Source: Candidatus Vesicomyidisocius sp. Pext_18_S21
Lineage (GTDB): Bacteria > Pseudomonadota > Gammaproteobacteria > PS1 > Pseudothioglobaceae
DNA length: 64,000 nucleotides
Assembly (NCBI GenBank): GCA_021730165.1
Contig: CP072535.1
Span: forward strand, 186,001-250,000
Direction: 5' to 3'
Shown: in pieces, positions 52,354 to 63,173 of the stretch
Position numbering within the stretch: position 1 is the first letter of the stretch
Layout: each line of letters starts with the position of its first letter
Notes under the pieces: generated by a model
What the model saw: only the letters and a program-made list of their open reading frames with translations
Databases searched by the model: none
What the model was told of the DNA's origin: nothing
Translations under genes and position numbers: made by a program

Positions 52354-53426
52354 TGGAAGTTTGGCAAACTTTTGTGAAAATGGTACATACACTCGTTCCT
52401 TGGTTCGACGGTACAGTAGCTATTATCTTAATAATTTTTATTAAAGCAATGGCTTTGCTAATACCACTAATGTTAGTGGTAGCCTACTTTACTTATGCTG
52501 AACGTAAAGTGATTGGTTATATGCAATTACGTATTGGCCCTAATCGTGTTGGTCCAAAAGGTTGGTTACAACCTATTGCTGATGCTTTAAAATTAATGAC
52601 TAAGGAAATCATTTTTCCTACTAAAGCAAATATTTATTTATTTTTATTAGCGCCTGTATTAGCTATTGCACCTGCTATTGCAGTATGGGCAGTGATTCCA
52701 TTTGACGAAGGTATTTATATTACTAATTTAGATATTAGTTTGTTGTATGTTTTAGCGATTGGCTCTATCGGTGTTTACGGTATTATTTTAGCAGGATGGG
52801 CGTCTAATTCAAAATATCCATTATTAGGCGCGCTTAGAAGTGCAGCATTGCTAGTTTCGTACGAAATTGTTATTGGTTTTGCATTAGTAACAGTTGTTAT
52901 GATTGCTGGTAGTGTAAACTTAAATACTATTGTTCAAGCACAGCAAGGCGGGATTATTTATTGGTACTTTATTCCTTTATTTCCTATAATGATTATCTTT
53001 TTTATCTCATCTCTTGTAGAAACAAATCGTGCACCTTTTGATGTTGTAGAAGGCGAATCAGAGATTGTTGGTGGTACACATGTTGAATACTCGGGTATGA
53101 CGTTTGCAGTATTTTTTTTAGCAGAATATTCTAATATGATTTTAATGGCAGTTCTTTCTGTGATAATGTTCTTTGGTGGCTGGCATTCTCCTTTTGAGGC
53201 TATTCCTTATCTTGAAAGTGTATTTTCTTGGATACCTGGTATGATTTGGCTATTGGTAAAAACAACTTTTTTCATGTTTTTATACTTATGGGTACGTGCT
53301 ACCTTTCCACGCTTTAGGTATGATCAAATTATGCGCTTATCTTGGAAGATATTTTTACCAATTACTATTATTTGGATATTTGTTGTGGCATTGATGACCC
53401 AATTACAACTTAGTCCGTGGTTTTAA
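52353..53426 (+). CDS. nuoH: NADH-quinone oxidoreductase subunit H
   Basis: 357 residues, eight membrane helices. Connects the peripheral arm to the membrane arm at the quinone cavity. [20 protein letters not shown] and [19 protein letters not shown] are the family signatures. Start overlaps the nuoG stop by one base. Confidence 0.98.
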   Translation: MEVWQTFVKMVHTLVPWFDGTVAIILIIFIKAMALLIPLMLVVAYFTYAERKVIGYMQLRIGPNRVGPKGWLQPIADALKLMTKEIIFPTKANIYLFLLAPVLAIAPAIAVWAVIPFDEGIYITNLDISLLYVLAIGSIGVYGIILAGWASNSKYPLLGALRSAALLVSYEIVIGFALVTVVMIAGSVNLNTIVQAQQGGIIYWYFIPLFPIMIIFFISSLVETNRAPFDVVEGESEIVGGTHVEYSGMTFAVFFLAEYSNMILMAVLSVIMFFGGWHSPFEAIPYLESVFSWIPGMIWLLVKTTFFMFLYLWVRATFPRFRYDQIMRLSWKIFLPITIIWIFVVALMTQLQLSPWF

Positions 53427-53439
53427 GTTAACATACCTT

Positions 53440-53931
53440 ATGATTAAAAAAATAAATAAATTAATTAAAAGTTTTACCCTAAATGAATTACGAATTGGAC
53501 TAAAGATTACTGTTAAAGAGTTGGTTAACAAAAAAATTACCGTACAATTTCCAGAAGAAAGAACCCCAATATCGTCACGTTTTAGAGGGTTACATGCGTT
53601 ACGTCGTTATCCAAATGGTGAGGAGCGTTGTATTGCTTGTAAATTGTGTGAAGCTGTTTGTCCTGCTAATGCTATTACCATTGAATCTGAGATGCGTGAT
53701 GATGGCACACGTAGAACCACTCAATATGATATTGATCTATTTAAGTGTATTTTTTGCGGATTTTGCGAAGAATCTTGTCCCGTTGATGCGATTGTTGAGA
53801 CACAAATTTTTGATTATGTATTTGAGTCAAGGAAAGGTAGTATTATGACTAAAGAGCGACTTTTGGAAGTAGGTAGTCAAAATGAGAAAGTCATTAATCA
53901 AACTAAGCTTGAAGATGCTAAGTATAAATAA
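53440..53931 (+). CDS. nuoI: NADH-quinone oxidoreductase subunit I
   Basis: 163 residues. Two 4Fe-4S clusters (N6a, N6b): [16 protein letters not shown] and [17 protein letters not shown]-terminal amphipathic helix precedes [17 protein letters not shown]. Complete. Confidence 0.98.
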   Translation: MIKKINKLIKSFTLNELRIGLKITVKELVNKKITVQFPEERTPISSRFRGLHALRRYPNGEERCIACKLCEAVCPANAITIESEMRDDGTRRTTQYDIDLFKCIFCGFCEESCPVDAIVETQIFDYVFESRKGSIMTKERLLEVGSQNEKVINQTKLEDAKYK

Positions 53932-53940
53932 AAGTAGATA

Positions 53941-54552
53941 ATGGGATTCGAACAAATAATATTTTATATATTTTCATTTTGGTTTGTTGTTAGCTCTTTG
54001 GCGATGATTTTTTCACGTAATGCAGCAAAGGCGGTTTTATTTTTAGTGTTAGCATTTTTTAGTGCTGCTAGTATTTGGATTTTACTTGAGGCTGAATTTT
54101 TAGCTATTATTTTGATTTTGGTTTATGTTGGCGCGGTTATGGTGTTATTTTTATTCGTGATTAAGATGCTTAATATTGATAAATCAACAATCAAGGCAAG
54201 ATTCACTGGATATTTACCGTTACGGCTTGTTGTTGCTATTATTATTATTGTTGAGATGAGTTTAGTGCTAGGCCCTAGTCAATTTGGGTTAGATGTATTT
54301 AGTGTTCCAGCGCGTCACAGTGAAGATTATAGTAATATTACTGTATTGGCAATGCAATTTTATACTACCTATGTTTATCCATTTGAACTTGCTGCAGTTT
54401 TGTTACTTATTGCAATCATTGCTGCTATTACATTAGTGCATAGAAATGATACAAACCGTAAAAAACAATCTATTTCTGAACAAGTGAATGTTCAAGCTAA
54501 AGATAGGGTAAAAATTGTCTCAATTTTTTTACCTAATAAGAAGGAGAAATAA
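53941..54552 (+). CDS. nuoJ: NADH-quinone oxidoreductase subunit J
   Basis: 203 residues, five membrane helices. The conserved region EAEFLAIILILVYVGAVMVL (helix 3 with pi-bulge) followed by FLFVIKML identifies NuoJ. A lysine-rich C-terminal tail is somewhat longer than the core needs. Confidence 0.96.
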   Translation: MGFEQIIFYIFSFWFVVSSLAMIFSRNAAKAVLFLVLAFFSAASIWILLEAEFLAIILILVYVGAVMVLFLFVIKMLNIDKSTIKARFTGYLPLRLVVAIIIIVEMSLVLGPSQFGLDVFSVPARHSEDYSNITVLAMQFYTTYVYPFELAAVLLLIAIIAAITLVHRNDTNRKKQSISEQVNVQAKDRVKIVSIFLPNKKEK

Positions 54553-54559
54553 GAGATAA

Positions 54560-54865
54560 ATGGTTAGTCTAAGTGAATATTTAATACTAAGTAGTATAAT
54601 TTTTTGTATTGGGTTAGTGGGTATTTTTGTTAATCGTACTAATATTATTACATTATTGATGTGTGTAGAGTTAATTCTGGTTGCTGTTAATACTAATTTT
54701 GTTGCTTTTTCGCATTTTTTAGGAGATGAAGCAGGGCAAATTTTTGTTTTCTTTATTTTGACGGTAGCAGCATCTGAAGTTGCAATTGGTCTAGCTATTT
54801 TAACCTTATTATTTAGAAGTCGTGGATCTATTAGTGTTGATGTTACTAACAGTTTAAAGGGTTAG
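54560..54865 (+). CDS. nuoK: NADH-quinone oxidoreductase subunit K
   Basis: 101 residues, three membrane helices. Conserved glutamates for proton translocation occur in [12 protein letters not shown] and [12 protein letters not shown]. Full length, MrpC-like. Confidence 0.97.
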   Translation: MVSLSEYLILSSIIFCIGLVGIFVNRTNIITLLMCVELILVAVNTNFVAFSHFLGDEAGQIFVFFILTVAASEVAIGLAILTLLFRSRGSISVDVTNSLKG

Positions 54866-54867
54866 TA

Positions 54868-56829
54868 ATGGAAAAAATTTACTTAATAATTGCACTTTCA
54901 CCTTTAGTAGGTGCGGTTATTGCAGGATTTTTTGGTACTATGCTTGGTAAAACCACAACACATACTTTGACTATTTTAGGCTTATTACTTTCAACTGTGT
55001 TATCCCTATATGTATTTAATTATCATGTTTTAGAGCGGGGTGAGGTGTTTAATCAAAATCTTTATACCTGGATACAAATTAATAATTTAAATATTAGTGT
55101 TGGTTTTTTAATTGATAATTTAACAGCAGTGATGCTAGTAGTTGTATCTTTTATCTCACTTATGGTACATATTTATACTATTGGTTATATGTATAATGAT
55201 GTAGGTTATACGAAGTTTTTTAGTTATATTTCATTGTTTACATTTTCAATGTTCATATTGATAATGAGTAATAATTTTATGCAGCTTTTTTTTGGCTGGG
55301 AAGCAGTTGGATTGGTTTCATACTTATTAATTGGCTTTTGGCATCATAAAGAAAGAGCGGTGCAAGCAAATTTGAAAGCTTTTTTGGTTAATCGCGTGGG
55401 CGATTTTGGCTTTTTATTAGGAATAAGTTTGGTATTGGTATTTAGTGGCTCGTTGGATTATACGGAGGTATTTTTGAGTCTTGAAAAGACGATAGATCAA
55501 CAGCTTTGGGGTTTAGATCTTATTACTGTTATTTGTTTATTGCTATTTGTCGGTGCAATGGGAAAATCTGCACAAGTGCCACTACATGTTTGGCTGCCAG
55601 GTTCAATGGAAGGTCCTACACCGATTTCAGCTCTAATTCATGCAGCCACTATGGTAACTGCAGGTATTTTCATGGTATCACGTATGTCACCTATGTTTGA
55701 ACTAAGTGATATTGCTTTAACAGTAGTTATGGTGGTAGGTGCAATTACTGCTTTGTTTATGGGGCTACTTGGTATTGTACAAAATGATATTAAAAAAGTG
55801 GTGGCTTATTCAACTTTGTCACAATTGGGTTATATGACAGTTGCTTTAGGAGTTAGTGCTTATTCAGTTGCTATTTTTCATTTAATGACACATGCATTTT
55901 TTAAAGCATTATTATTTTTAGTTGCAGGCTCAGTTATTGTTGCTATGAATCATCAACAAGATATTCGTAAGATGGGTGGATTGCGTAAAAAAATGCCAAT
56001 TACTTATTGGACTGGACTTATTGGCACATTAGCCCTGATTGGATTTCCAGGTTTTTCAGGCTTTTATTCAAAAGATATGATTATTGAAGCGGTGTATTTT
56101 TCATCATTATCGTATTCAAGTTGGGTTTATGTTGTTGTAGTAGTAGGTGTATTTGTTACTTCTTTTTATTCATTAAGAATGTTTTTTTTAGTATTTCATG
56201 GAAAGTCTAGGGTAGATGTACATACTGCTAAACATTTGCATGAGTCTGTATCTTCAATCATATTTCCATTAATTGTATTAGCTATACCATCTTTAATGAT
56301 TGGATATTTGACGATTGAATTTATGTTGTTTAATGGTTGGTTAGATAATGCTATTACTGTTGCTTCAAGCCATATTTCTATGGCTAAATTAAAATATGAA
56401 TTTCACAGTGCAGCATCAATGATTCCTCATGCAATACAAACTTTACCATTTTGGATGATGATAGGTGGTATTGCTATTGCTTGGTTATTTTCAATTTATA
56501 AAGTGCAGTGGGCTAACTGGGTACAAAAGAAATATTACCGTACTAATTATGTGCTTGAATCTTTGTATGGTTTTGATCGTTTTAATGATCTTATTTTTGT
56601 TAATGGTGTTAAGAAACTAGGAAACTTTTTATATAAAGTGTCAGATACTAGTTTAATTGATAAGTTACTAGTTAACGGTAGTACTAAAGTCATTCTTTTA
56701 GTTGGTAAAATTTTACGTCTCATTCAAACAGGCTATGTTTATCACTACGCTTTTTTGATGATTTTTAGTTTGTTAATTATTTTAACTTGGGTGCTGTTTA
56801 CGGGTGAAAACCCATTATTTGAGCTTTAA
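54868..56829 (+). CDS. nuoL: NADH-quinone oxidoreductase subunit L
   Basis: 653 residues. Antiporter-like proton pump with the long lateral C-terminal helix. FFGWEAVGLVSYLLIGFWHH, GAMGKSAQVPLHVWLPGSME and STLSQLGYMTVALG are diagnostic; the TM5 glutamate and TM7 lysine are present. Complete. Confidence 0.98.
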   Translation: MEKIYLIIALSPLVGAVIAGFFGTMLGKTTTHTLTILGLLLSTVLSLYVFNYHVLERGEVFNQNLYTWIQINNLNISVGFLIDNLTAVMLVVVSFISLMVHIYTIGYMYNDVGYTKFFSYISLFTFSMFILIMSNNFMQLFFGWEAVGLVSYLLIGFWHHKERAVQANLKAFLVNRVGDFGFLLGISLVLVFSGSLDYTEVFLSLEKTIDQQLWGLDLITVICLLLFVGAMGKSAQVPLHVWLPGSMEGPTPISALIHAATMVTAGIFMVSRMSPMFELSDIALTVVMVVGAITALFMGLLGIVQNDIKKVVAYSTLSQLGYMTVALGVSAYSVAIFHLMTHAFFKALLFLVAGSVIVAMNHQQDIRKMGGLRKKMPITYWTGLIGTLALIGFPGFSGFYSKDMIIEAVYFSSLSYSSWVYVVVVVGVFVTSFYSLRMFFLVFHGKSRVDVHTAKHLHESVSSIIFPLIVLAIPSLMIGYLTIEFMLFNGWLDNAITVASSHISMAKLKYEFHSAASMIPHAIQTLPFWMMIGGIAIAWLFSIYKVQWANWVQKKYYRTNYVLESLYGFDRFNDLIFVNGVKKLGNFLYKVSDTSLIDKLLVNGSTKVILLVGKILRLIQTGYVYHYAFLMIFSLLIILTWVLFTGENPLFEL

Positions 56830-56831
56830 TT

Positions 56832-58337
56832 ATGGGAATTTCGTTACTTAGTTTACTAATTTGGTTGCCAATTTTCTCTGGCGTATTAGTTATATTTATT
56901 GGTAATGATCGTGCTAATATAGCACGTTGGGTAAGTCTGATACTTTCAATTCTTATTTTCGTTATATCATTAAGTCTTTATACATCTTTTGATTCCTCAA
57001 CACATTTAATGCAGTTTGTTGAAAAATCGTCTTGGATATCACAATTTAATATAAATTATCATATTGGCGTAGATGGTATCTCTGTACCACTTATTATCCT
57101 TACAACCTTTTCAACAATTTTAGTCATTATTGCAGGTTGGGAAGTGGTTACTAAAAGATGCTCCCACTATATGGCGGCATTTTTAATGATGGAGGGTTTA
57201 ATTATTGGTGTATTTTCTTCATTAGACGCTATTTTATTCTATGTATTTTGGGAGGCATCATTAATTCCCATGTTGTTGATTATTGGTATTTGGGGTGGGG
57301 TTAACCGTGTGTACGCATCTATTAAGTTTTTTTTATATACCTTCTTAGGTTCAGTGTTTATGCTATTATCTATAATTTATATGTATAACAAAGGTGGCTC
57401 ATTTGCAATCATTGATATGCATAACTTAAAATTAAGTTTTACGGAACAAAGTTATATTTTTTGGGCATTTTTTATGGCATTTGCTGTCAAAGTACCTATG
57501 TTTCCTATGCATACTTGGCTACCAGATGCGCATGTACAAGCACCAACAGGTGGATCTGTTATTCTAGCTGCAATTATGCTCAAAATGGGTGGTTATGGTT
57601 TTTTTCGTTTTTCCCTTCCTATTATACCTGATGCTTCATTAGAGTTTTCAGAAATCATAATAATATTGTCACTTATTTCCATTGTTTATATTGGTTTTAT
57701 TGCACTTGTACAACGTGATATAAAAAAACTTATAGCTTATTCTTCAATCTCGCATATGGGTTTTGTAACACTAGGTATATTTACTTTATTCTTAAGCTAT
57801 AAGCAAGACATAATAGAAGGATCATTATTAGGTCTTGAGGGTGCTATGGTGCAAATGATTTCACATGGTTTTATCTCAGCTGCTATGTTTTTGGTAGTTG
57901 GTGTGTTGTATGATCGTTTGCATTCAAGAGAAATATCAACCTATGGAGGTGTGATTAACACTATGCCTAAATTCACAGGGTTCGTTATATTATTTGCAAT
58001 GGCCAATGTAGGTTTGCCAGGTACTTCAGGGTTTGTAGGGGAGTTTATGGTTATTTTAGGCGCTATTCAAGCAAATATATGGTATGGTGTGTTATCGGCA
58101 AGCACATTGATTATAGGTGCAGCATATACATTATGGATGGTAAAAAGAGTATTTTTTGGAGTTATTACTAATCCTGCTGTATCAATGCTAAAAGATATTA
58201 ATGTTCGTGAGTTTTCAATTCTTGCAGTTTTGGCAATAGTAGTATTAGTTATTGGCTTATACCCACAACCAGTAATTGAGTTAATGCATATTTCAATTGA
58301 ACATTTATTACACCAAGCTTTAACGTCTAAACTTTAG
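56832..58337 (+). CDS. nuoM: NADH-quinone oxidoreductase subunit M
   Basis: 501 residues, 14 membrane helices expected. FYVFWEASLIPMLLIIGIWG (key glutamate), AVKVPMFPMHTWLPDAHVQA (key lysine) and AYSSISHMGFVTLGIF. Middle proton pump of the membrane arm. Two bases separate it from nuoL. Confidence 0.98.
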   Translation: MGISLLSLLIWLPIFSGVLVIFIGNDRANIARWVSLILSILIFVISLSLYTSFDSSTHLMQFVEKSSWISQFNINYHIGVDGISVPLIILTTFSTILVIIAGWEVVTKRCSHYMAAFLMMEGLIIGVFSSLDAILFYVFWEASLIPMLLIIGIWGGVNRVYASIKFFLYTFLGSVFMLLSIIYMYNKGGSFAIIDMHNLKLSFTEQSYIFWAFFMAFAVKVPMFPMHTWLPDAHVQAPTGGSVILAAIMLKMGGYGFFRFSLPIIPDASLEFSEIIIILSLISIVYIGFIALVQRDIKKLIAYSSISHMGFVTLGIFTLFLSYKQDIIEGSLLGLEGAMVQMISHGFISAAMFLVVGVLYDRLHSREISTYGGVINTMPKFTGFVILFAMANVGLPGTSGFVGEFMVILGAIQANIWYGVLSASTLIIGAAYTLWMVKRVFFGVITNPAVSMLKDINVREFSILAVLAIVVLVIGLYPQPVIELMHISIEHLLHQALTSKL

Positions 58338-58347
58338 ATATTAACTT

Positions 58348-59802
58348 ATGAATAATTTTATCAAATTTGACACATCATCTTTATGGGTTGTGTTACCAGA
58401 AATATTTTTACTAAGTGCAATTGTAGTAATTTTATTGTTAGATTTATTTTTAAATAAATATTCTCAACAAGTTACATATTACTTAACCCAACTAAGTTTA
58501 TTAATTACTGGGTTACTAGCATTTAATTTAATTGATCATTCTCAGGTAATTATTTTTAGTGGTTCATTCATATTAGATAATATGGCATCAGTATTTAAAG
58601 TATTTATGATGGTTGCTACGATGATTGCTATGGTTTATTCACGTCATTATTTAAGGGCACACTTACTTTTTAGGAGTGAGTATTTTATTCTGGTTTTATT
58701 GTCAATATTAGGTATGATGGTGATGGTGTCTGGCTATAGTTTGTTAACACTATATCTAGGGCTAGAAATCTTATCTTTGTCATTGTATGCATTAATTGCT
58801 ATTGCACATGAAAGGGTATATGCTATTGAAGCTGCACTTAAGTACTTTATATTAGGCGCAATCGCGTCTGCTTTATTGTTATACGGTATGAGTATGATTT
58901 ATGGTATTAGCGGTAGTCTTAATATTAATGAAATTGCTAATTTTGTATCTAATACAGATCTTACTTCAAGAAAAACTCTGATTATTAATTTTGGCTTAGT
59001 GTTCTTAGTTATTGGTATTGCCTTCAAATTAGGTTCTGTTCCTTTTCATATGTGGGTACCAGATGTTTATCAAGGAGCACCTACTTCAGTCACACTTTTT
59101 ATCTCAACCGTACCTAAAATTGCAGCGATTTCTATATTGATACGTATTTTAGTTAATGGTCTAGGGAGTATGCACTCCTATTGGTCAGATTTATTCATGG
59201 TATTATCGATTTTATCAATTACACTAGGTTCTGTAGTGGCACTTGTGCAAACCAACATCAAACGTATGTTAGCTTATTCAACAATTTCACATGTTGGTTT
59301 TATTATGCTTGGTTTTGTGACTGGAACATTAACTGGTTATAGTGCAGCAATATTTTATACGTTGGTATATATACTAATGAGTTTGGCAGCCTTTGGTATG
59401 ATTATTCTATTAAATAAACAAGGTTTTGAAGTAGATCAAATTTCTGATTTTAAAGGTCTTAGTAAACATTCACCATGGTTTGCACTAATGATGTTAATTG
59501 TCATGCTATCTATGGCAGGTATTCCTCCATTACTTGGTTTTTATTCAAAATTCTTTATCCTCCAACAAATAGTATCATCCGGCTTTATAACTATTGCAAT
59601 TTTTGCTGTTATTTTTGCTGTTATTAGTACCTATTATTATTTACAAATTATTAAATTTATGTATTTTGATGAAATTGATAATAATATAACTATTAATGCA
59701 TCAATGGATATGCAATTAGTTTTATCAATGAATGCCATCTTAATACTTGTAGTTGGTTTATTTCCAGATTTCTTGATACAATTAGTATTGTCACTATTCT
59801 AA
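58348..59802 (+). CDS. nuoN: NADH-quinone oxidoreductase subunit N
   Basis: 484 residues. YLGLEILSLSLYALIAI, KLGSVPFHMWVPDVYQGAPT and LAYSTISHVGFIMLGF identify the third antiporter-like subunit. Last gene of the operon; no clear terminator hairpin with a T run was found after it. Confidence 0.98.
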   Translation: MNNFIKFDTSSLWVVLPEIFLLSAIVVILLLDLFLNKYSQQVTYYLTQLSLLITGLLAFNLIDHSQVIIFSGSFILDNMASVFKVFMMVATMIAMVYSRHYLRAHLLFRSEYFILVLLSILGMMVMVSGYSLLTLYLGLEILSLSLYALIAIAHERVYAIEAALKYFILGAIASALLLYGMSMIYGISGSLNINEIANFVSNTDLTSRKTLIINFGLVFLVIGIAFKLGSVPFHMWVPDVYQGAPTSVTLFISTVPKIAAISILIRILVNGLGSMHSYWSDLFMVLSILSITLGSVVALVQTNIKRMLAYSTISHVGFIMLGFVTGTLTGYSAAIFYTLVYILMSLAAFGMIILLNKQGFEVDQISDFKGLSKHSPWFALMMLIVMLSMAGIPPLLGFYSKFFILQQIVSSGFITIAIFAVIFAVISTYYYLQIIKFMYFDEIDNNITINASMDMQLVLSMNAILILVVGLFPDFLIQLVLSLF

Positions 59803-60461
59803 ACTAAACCATTGCCATAAAGTTTTATTGTATACAGTGATATATTTTAGTTTCTAGATAGAAATTGTTATTGAAAATTTATGTTTAATAAATTTTTAAA
59901 GACTATTGCTTCTATTATGAATATGGGAGTAGAATTAGGATCTACTTACAAAGAGTTGAAATTACAATAAATTTTTTTGTCGAGTAAAATAATTAAAAAT
60001 AAAGATGGTAGAATAACTTATTCATGCTATTAGTATTATTTAGCGTACTATCAAGAGTTTGTGTAACTTAGATTATAAATAAATAAATCTTGATCTAATT
60101 AAGAAGGGATCATAATCTCTACGAGAGTTATTTTGTTGCTTGAGGATATAAAGGTTTTGAGTTAATGATTTCTTATTTTTGCTAAAAGGTAATATTAATG
60201 ATGTATGTTTACGACAATGAAGACATATTTACAGTTCTTGTTAGTCACCCAATATAATATATTATTATAGTAGACCTGCAATTCAACAAATATATTATCT
60301 AGTTTAGTAAAAGTAGGTTAATGTTATTTATAGTTACTTAGATTAATAGAAATATTGAATAGGATGATAATGGTGATAATTTTATCTAAATTACTACTTA
60401 GTAAAGGTGAATATATTTTAAAAAAAACAGGTACTGTTACTCAATTATCTTAATTAATTTT
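59803..60461. other. Gene-free space after nuoN
   Basis: 659 bases between convergent nuoN and bioC. An ATG frame at 59881-59970 encodes 29 residues (MFNKFLKTIASIMNMGVELG... ) with coding-like composition; it may be a small gene or the start of a lost one, and I do not recognise it. Small palindromes only (TTTCTA/TAGAAA near 59852). No RNA gene seen. Confidence 0.45.
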
Positions 60462-61250
60462 TTATTGATTTTCAAGAGTAATATTGTCAATATTACTTGT
60501 TTGTTTCCATGCGTGTCCATAAATTACTTCGTAAGTGACTGGTAATTTTCCATTATTTTTGTAAGACTCATACATTTTCATCATTAGCTTGAACTTATTT
60601 TTACCAGTTAGTGATTTTGAACGTTTGATAACTGTTTGAGCGCCAATGGCCTTAAGATCATGTAATAAGTCAATGACTGTTTGATAAGTGAGTGTCCAAG
60701 TTTCCATTTCCATTACAGGATTCTGAAATCTATTTTGTAACATTTGATCACCAATATCATGCATATCAATAAAAGTATTGACATGTATTTTATCATCCAC
60801 AACTGACCAACTGTTTTTTAATTCTTTTAATGTATCTGGACCAAAGGTAGAGAATAAAAATAATCCATTATTTTTAAGTACACGAAAACATTCTGAGAAT
60901 AAAGTATTAAGATCTGGACACCACTGCATCATCAAATTAGAAGTAATTATATCAATACTATTATTTAGTAGGGGTAAATAATTAGCATTAGCACAAATCT
61001 TGTTACTAGATGGGTTGTATTTTAAGGATTTCTGGGAAAAGTCTATGCAAATAATCTTTGAGTTTAAAAAGCATTTAGTTAACTGTTTGCTGAGTAAACC
61101 AGTACCTGCACCAAGATCAAGAATGATCTCAGCTTTAGATGAAATAGTATTAAGTTTTTTATCTAACCTAATAGCAATTTCTTTTTGTAAAAATGCGTGA
61201 TTATCGTAATTATTTGAGGCTTTATTAAATGAAATTCTTATTTGAGACAT
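60462..61250 (-). CDS. bioC: Malonyl-ACP O-methyltransferase BioC
   Basis: 262 residues. SAM-binding motif I ILDLGAGTGLLSKQL near 43-57, IDFSQKSL (motif II), IITSNLMMQWCPDLNTLFSE and LFSTFGPDTLKEL, the last being typical of BioC. Methylates malonyl-ACP to start pimelate synthesis for biotin. N-terminus SFNKASNNYDNHAFLQKEIA fits. It overlaps the 3' end of the znuA-like gene by 13 bases; the other bio genes are elsewhere. Confidence 0.9.
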   Translation of the reverse strand: MSQIRISFNKASNNYDNHAFLQKEIAIRLDKKLNTISSKAEIILDLGAGTGLLSKQLTKCFLNSKIICIDFSQKSLKYNPSSNKICANANYLPLLNNSIDIITSNLMMQWCPDLNTLFSECFRVLKNNGLFLFSTFGPDTLKELKNSWSVVDDKIHVNTFIDMHDIGDQMLQNRFQNPVMEMETWTLTYQTVIDLLHDLKAIGAQTVIKRSKSLTGKNKFKLMMKMYESYKNNGKLPVTYEVIYGHAWKQTSNIDNITLENQ

Positions 61251-62116
61251 TGAATAACTTTATTGGTGATATTATACATCAGTTTAAAATAATGATTATA
61301 TTTTTGTTGAATATTAAAACCTATAATATCAATATTTACTGAATTTATATTCAAACCTTTAATCAGTGGTTTGGTTCGTTTTTTTGATATTTCTATGGTA
61401 GAAAGTAAACATTTTGTTTGTGTATTTTTCATTATTTTTTTAGCTTTAAGTATTTTAGATATACTTAACCTTTCTCCGTGATAATTCGTAATATTGATTG
61501 ATTTTTTTAATTGATGAGCATTAATAAAATAATCAAAGGTATTAGAATAACTTGCAATAATTTTAGACTTGTAAAATAATAATTTTTGATCAATATCTTG
61601 TTTAAGTTTGTCTAAATTTTTATTAAGTTTGTATAAATTATTTGTATAATTTAACTGGTTATTGGGATCAATTTTAATCAATTTTTCAATCAATTCTTTT
61701 GCAAATATTTGCATATTATTTATGTCTAGCCAAAGATGATAGTTAGTTGTCTTTTGATGTTTATCAAGTTCGTATTCATTGTATTCTTTATTATGCATAA
61801 GATGAATATCTTCTATGTTACCAATAATTAGTTTTTTATTATCACTAAGGTTATTTAATATTTTTTTAAGACCACCTTCAAGGCTAGGATGAATAAAAAT
61901 AGCTAAGTCTGCATGATTTAATAATGATAACTGGGATGGTTTTAGATGAGTATGATGTGCTGATTGATTGGTTGTTAGTAATAATTTTGGCGTTGTTATT
62001 CCTTGAGTTAAGCTACTAACAATAGAGTGAATAGGTTTAATACTAACTACAATATTTGGCTCTGCAAAGATATTTGCAGAAAATAATAGCGTTGTTAAGA
62101 GAAAACGAGGAATCAT
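61238..62116 (-). CDS. znuA: ZnuA-like metal ABC transporter substrate-binding protein
   Basis: 292 residues from the ATG at 62116, which places a signal peptide (MIPRFLLTTLLFSANIFAEP) at the N-terminus; an upstream ATG at 62158 would spoil it. Cluster A-1 fold: VVSIKPIHSIVSSL, SAHHTHLKPSQ (His55/57) and HLWLDINN (His127). The third usual zinc histidine is replaced by serine in ASYSNTFDYF (Ser191). No znuB or znuC lies nearby, and the His-rich loop is reduced. Metal specificity is therefore uncertain. Confidence 0.8.
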   Translation of the reverse strand: MIPRFLLTTLLFSANIFAEPNIVVSIKPIHSIVSSLTQGITTPKLLLTTNQSAHHTHLKPSQLSLLNHADLAIFIHPSLEGGLKKILNNLSDNKKLIIGNIEDIHLMHNKEYNEYELDKHQKTTNYHLWLDINNMQIFAKELIEKLIKIDPNNQLNYTNNLYKLNKNLDKLKQDIDQKLLFYKSKIIASYSNTFDYFINAHQLKKSINITNYHGERLSISKILKAKKIMKNTQTKCLLSTIEISKKRTKPLIKGLNINSVNIDIIGFNIQQKYNHYFKLMYNITNKVIQCLK

Positions 62117-62158
62117 AATTATTTTTTCTAAAATTAAGGAAATAATTATACTGCTCAA

Positions 62159-63173
62159 TTTGTTTTTAATAAATAAAAATTATACGTTTAAGTGCTGTAA
62201 ATCCAATTATTGTTCTGGAACTTGAAAATTTCTCAAGAGATTATGCTTTATCGTTATTATTTAGGTATATTTTTAATTATATCTAGGAACTTAATGTTTT
62301 TAATATTCTGTATTTTCAAACTAAATATGTAGTATCATTATTAATAATAAGAAATAAATATTGCGCATTTTATCATAGTATTATTTTAGGACTATTCTTT
62401 AAACTCTTTTCTAATCAGAAATAAGAGTTTCTAGAGGTATTTTTCTATTTGGATTAATGATATTTTCTAATTTTTTAAATATAATCTTAGTTTTTGGTGA
62501 TATAAAATACTTGTAGAATATATCGTTTAAATAAAGATTTTTTAGTTTTTATTCTAGTAATAATAGCAATATAAGTGCGTTTGTTGGTTTGTTAATTAAC
62601 TTGTGAATAAATTGAGAATGATAATTAAATAATAAGAACGGTTCAATACTTGTGTAATTTTAGTATTTGATATAGTCGTAAAGATAGCTATCCTAGGTAT
62701 CCATTATGAGAGATCACATTAAGTATAGATTTATCTTTTAAGTGGCCTTGATATGAAGAATAATATACCACGATGAATTACCAATCTGATATGGTTATTT
62801 ATGCTAAATAATGAGTTATGTTAGCGATTTTTATAAGGCGAAATAATTAATTTTCAATTAAGGTATTATAAATTCAAGACTGTTGATATTATAGATTATA
62901 ATATCGTACATCTTACTTATTGTTGTTTACATAATAAATATATAAGGTGAATAAGGTGAATAAGGTGAATAAGGTGAATAAGGTGAATAAGGTGAATAAG
63001 GTGAATAAGGTGAATAAGGTGAAGGTTAAATCTAACTGCATTGATATAGTATATTTATAAAAATTACTCAGCATAAATTTATGTAAGAATAGTGATACTA
63101 TAAGTAAGTAGTTTAAAATAAAAATTCAAAAAATGTGGATAAGTTAATTTTTTGAATAATTTGGAGGTAAAAA
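62159..63173. other. Gene-free space with a VNTR-like array
   Basis: About 1 kb, the longest space in the window. It contains a 9-bp stem (GATATTATA/TATAATATC, 62885-62905), and the nine-copy array at 62942-63022. Stops are dense in all frames; no gene, tRNA or other RNA recognised. The end carries a strong ribosome-binding site GGAGGT for the next gene. Confidence 0.5.
62942..63022. repeat. Nine perfect tandem copies of a 9-bp unit
   Basis: ATAAGGTGA is repeated nine times exactly over 81 bases. In one plus-strand frame it would read Val-Asn-Lys repeatedly, but no start codon and ribosome-binding site support translation. It ends about 150 bases before the exported-protein gene. Confidence 0.95.

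Noticed and set aside
62942..63022. 9-bp array as a CRISPR array or coding repeat
   Set aside because: Units are directly adjacent with no spacers, and the open Val-Asn-Lys frame has no supported start.
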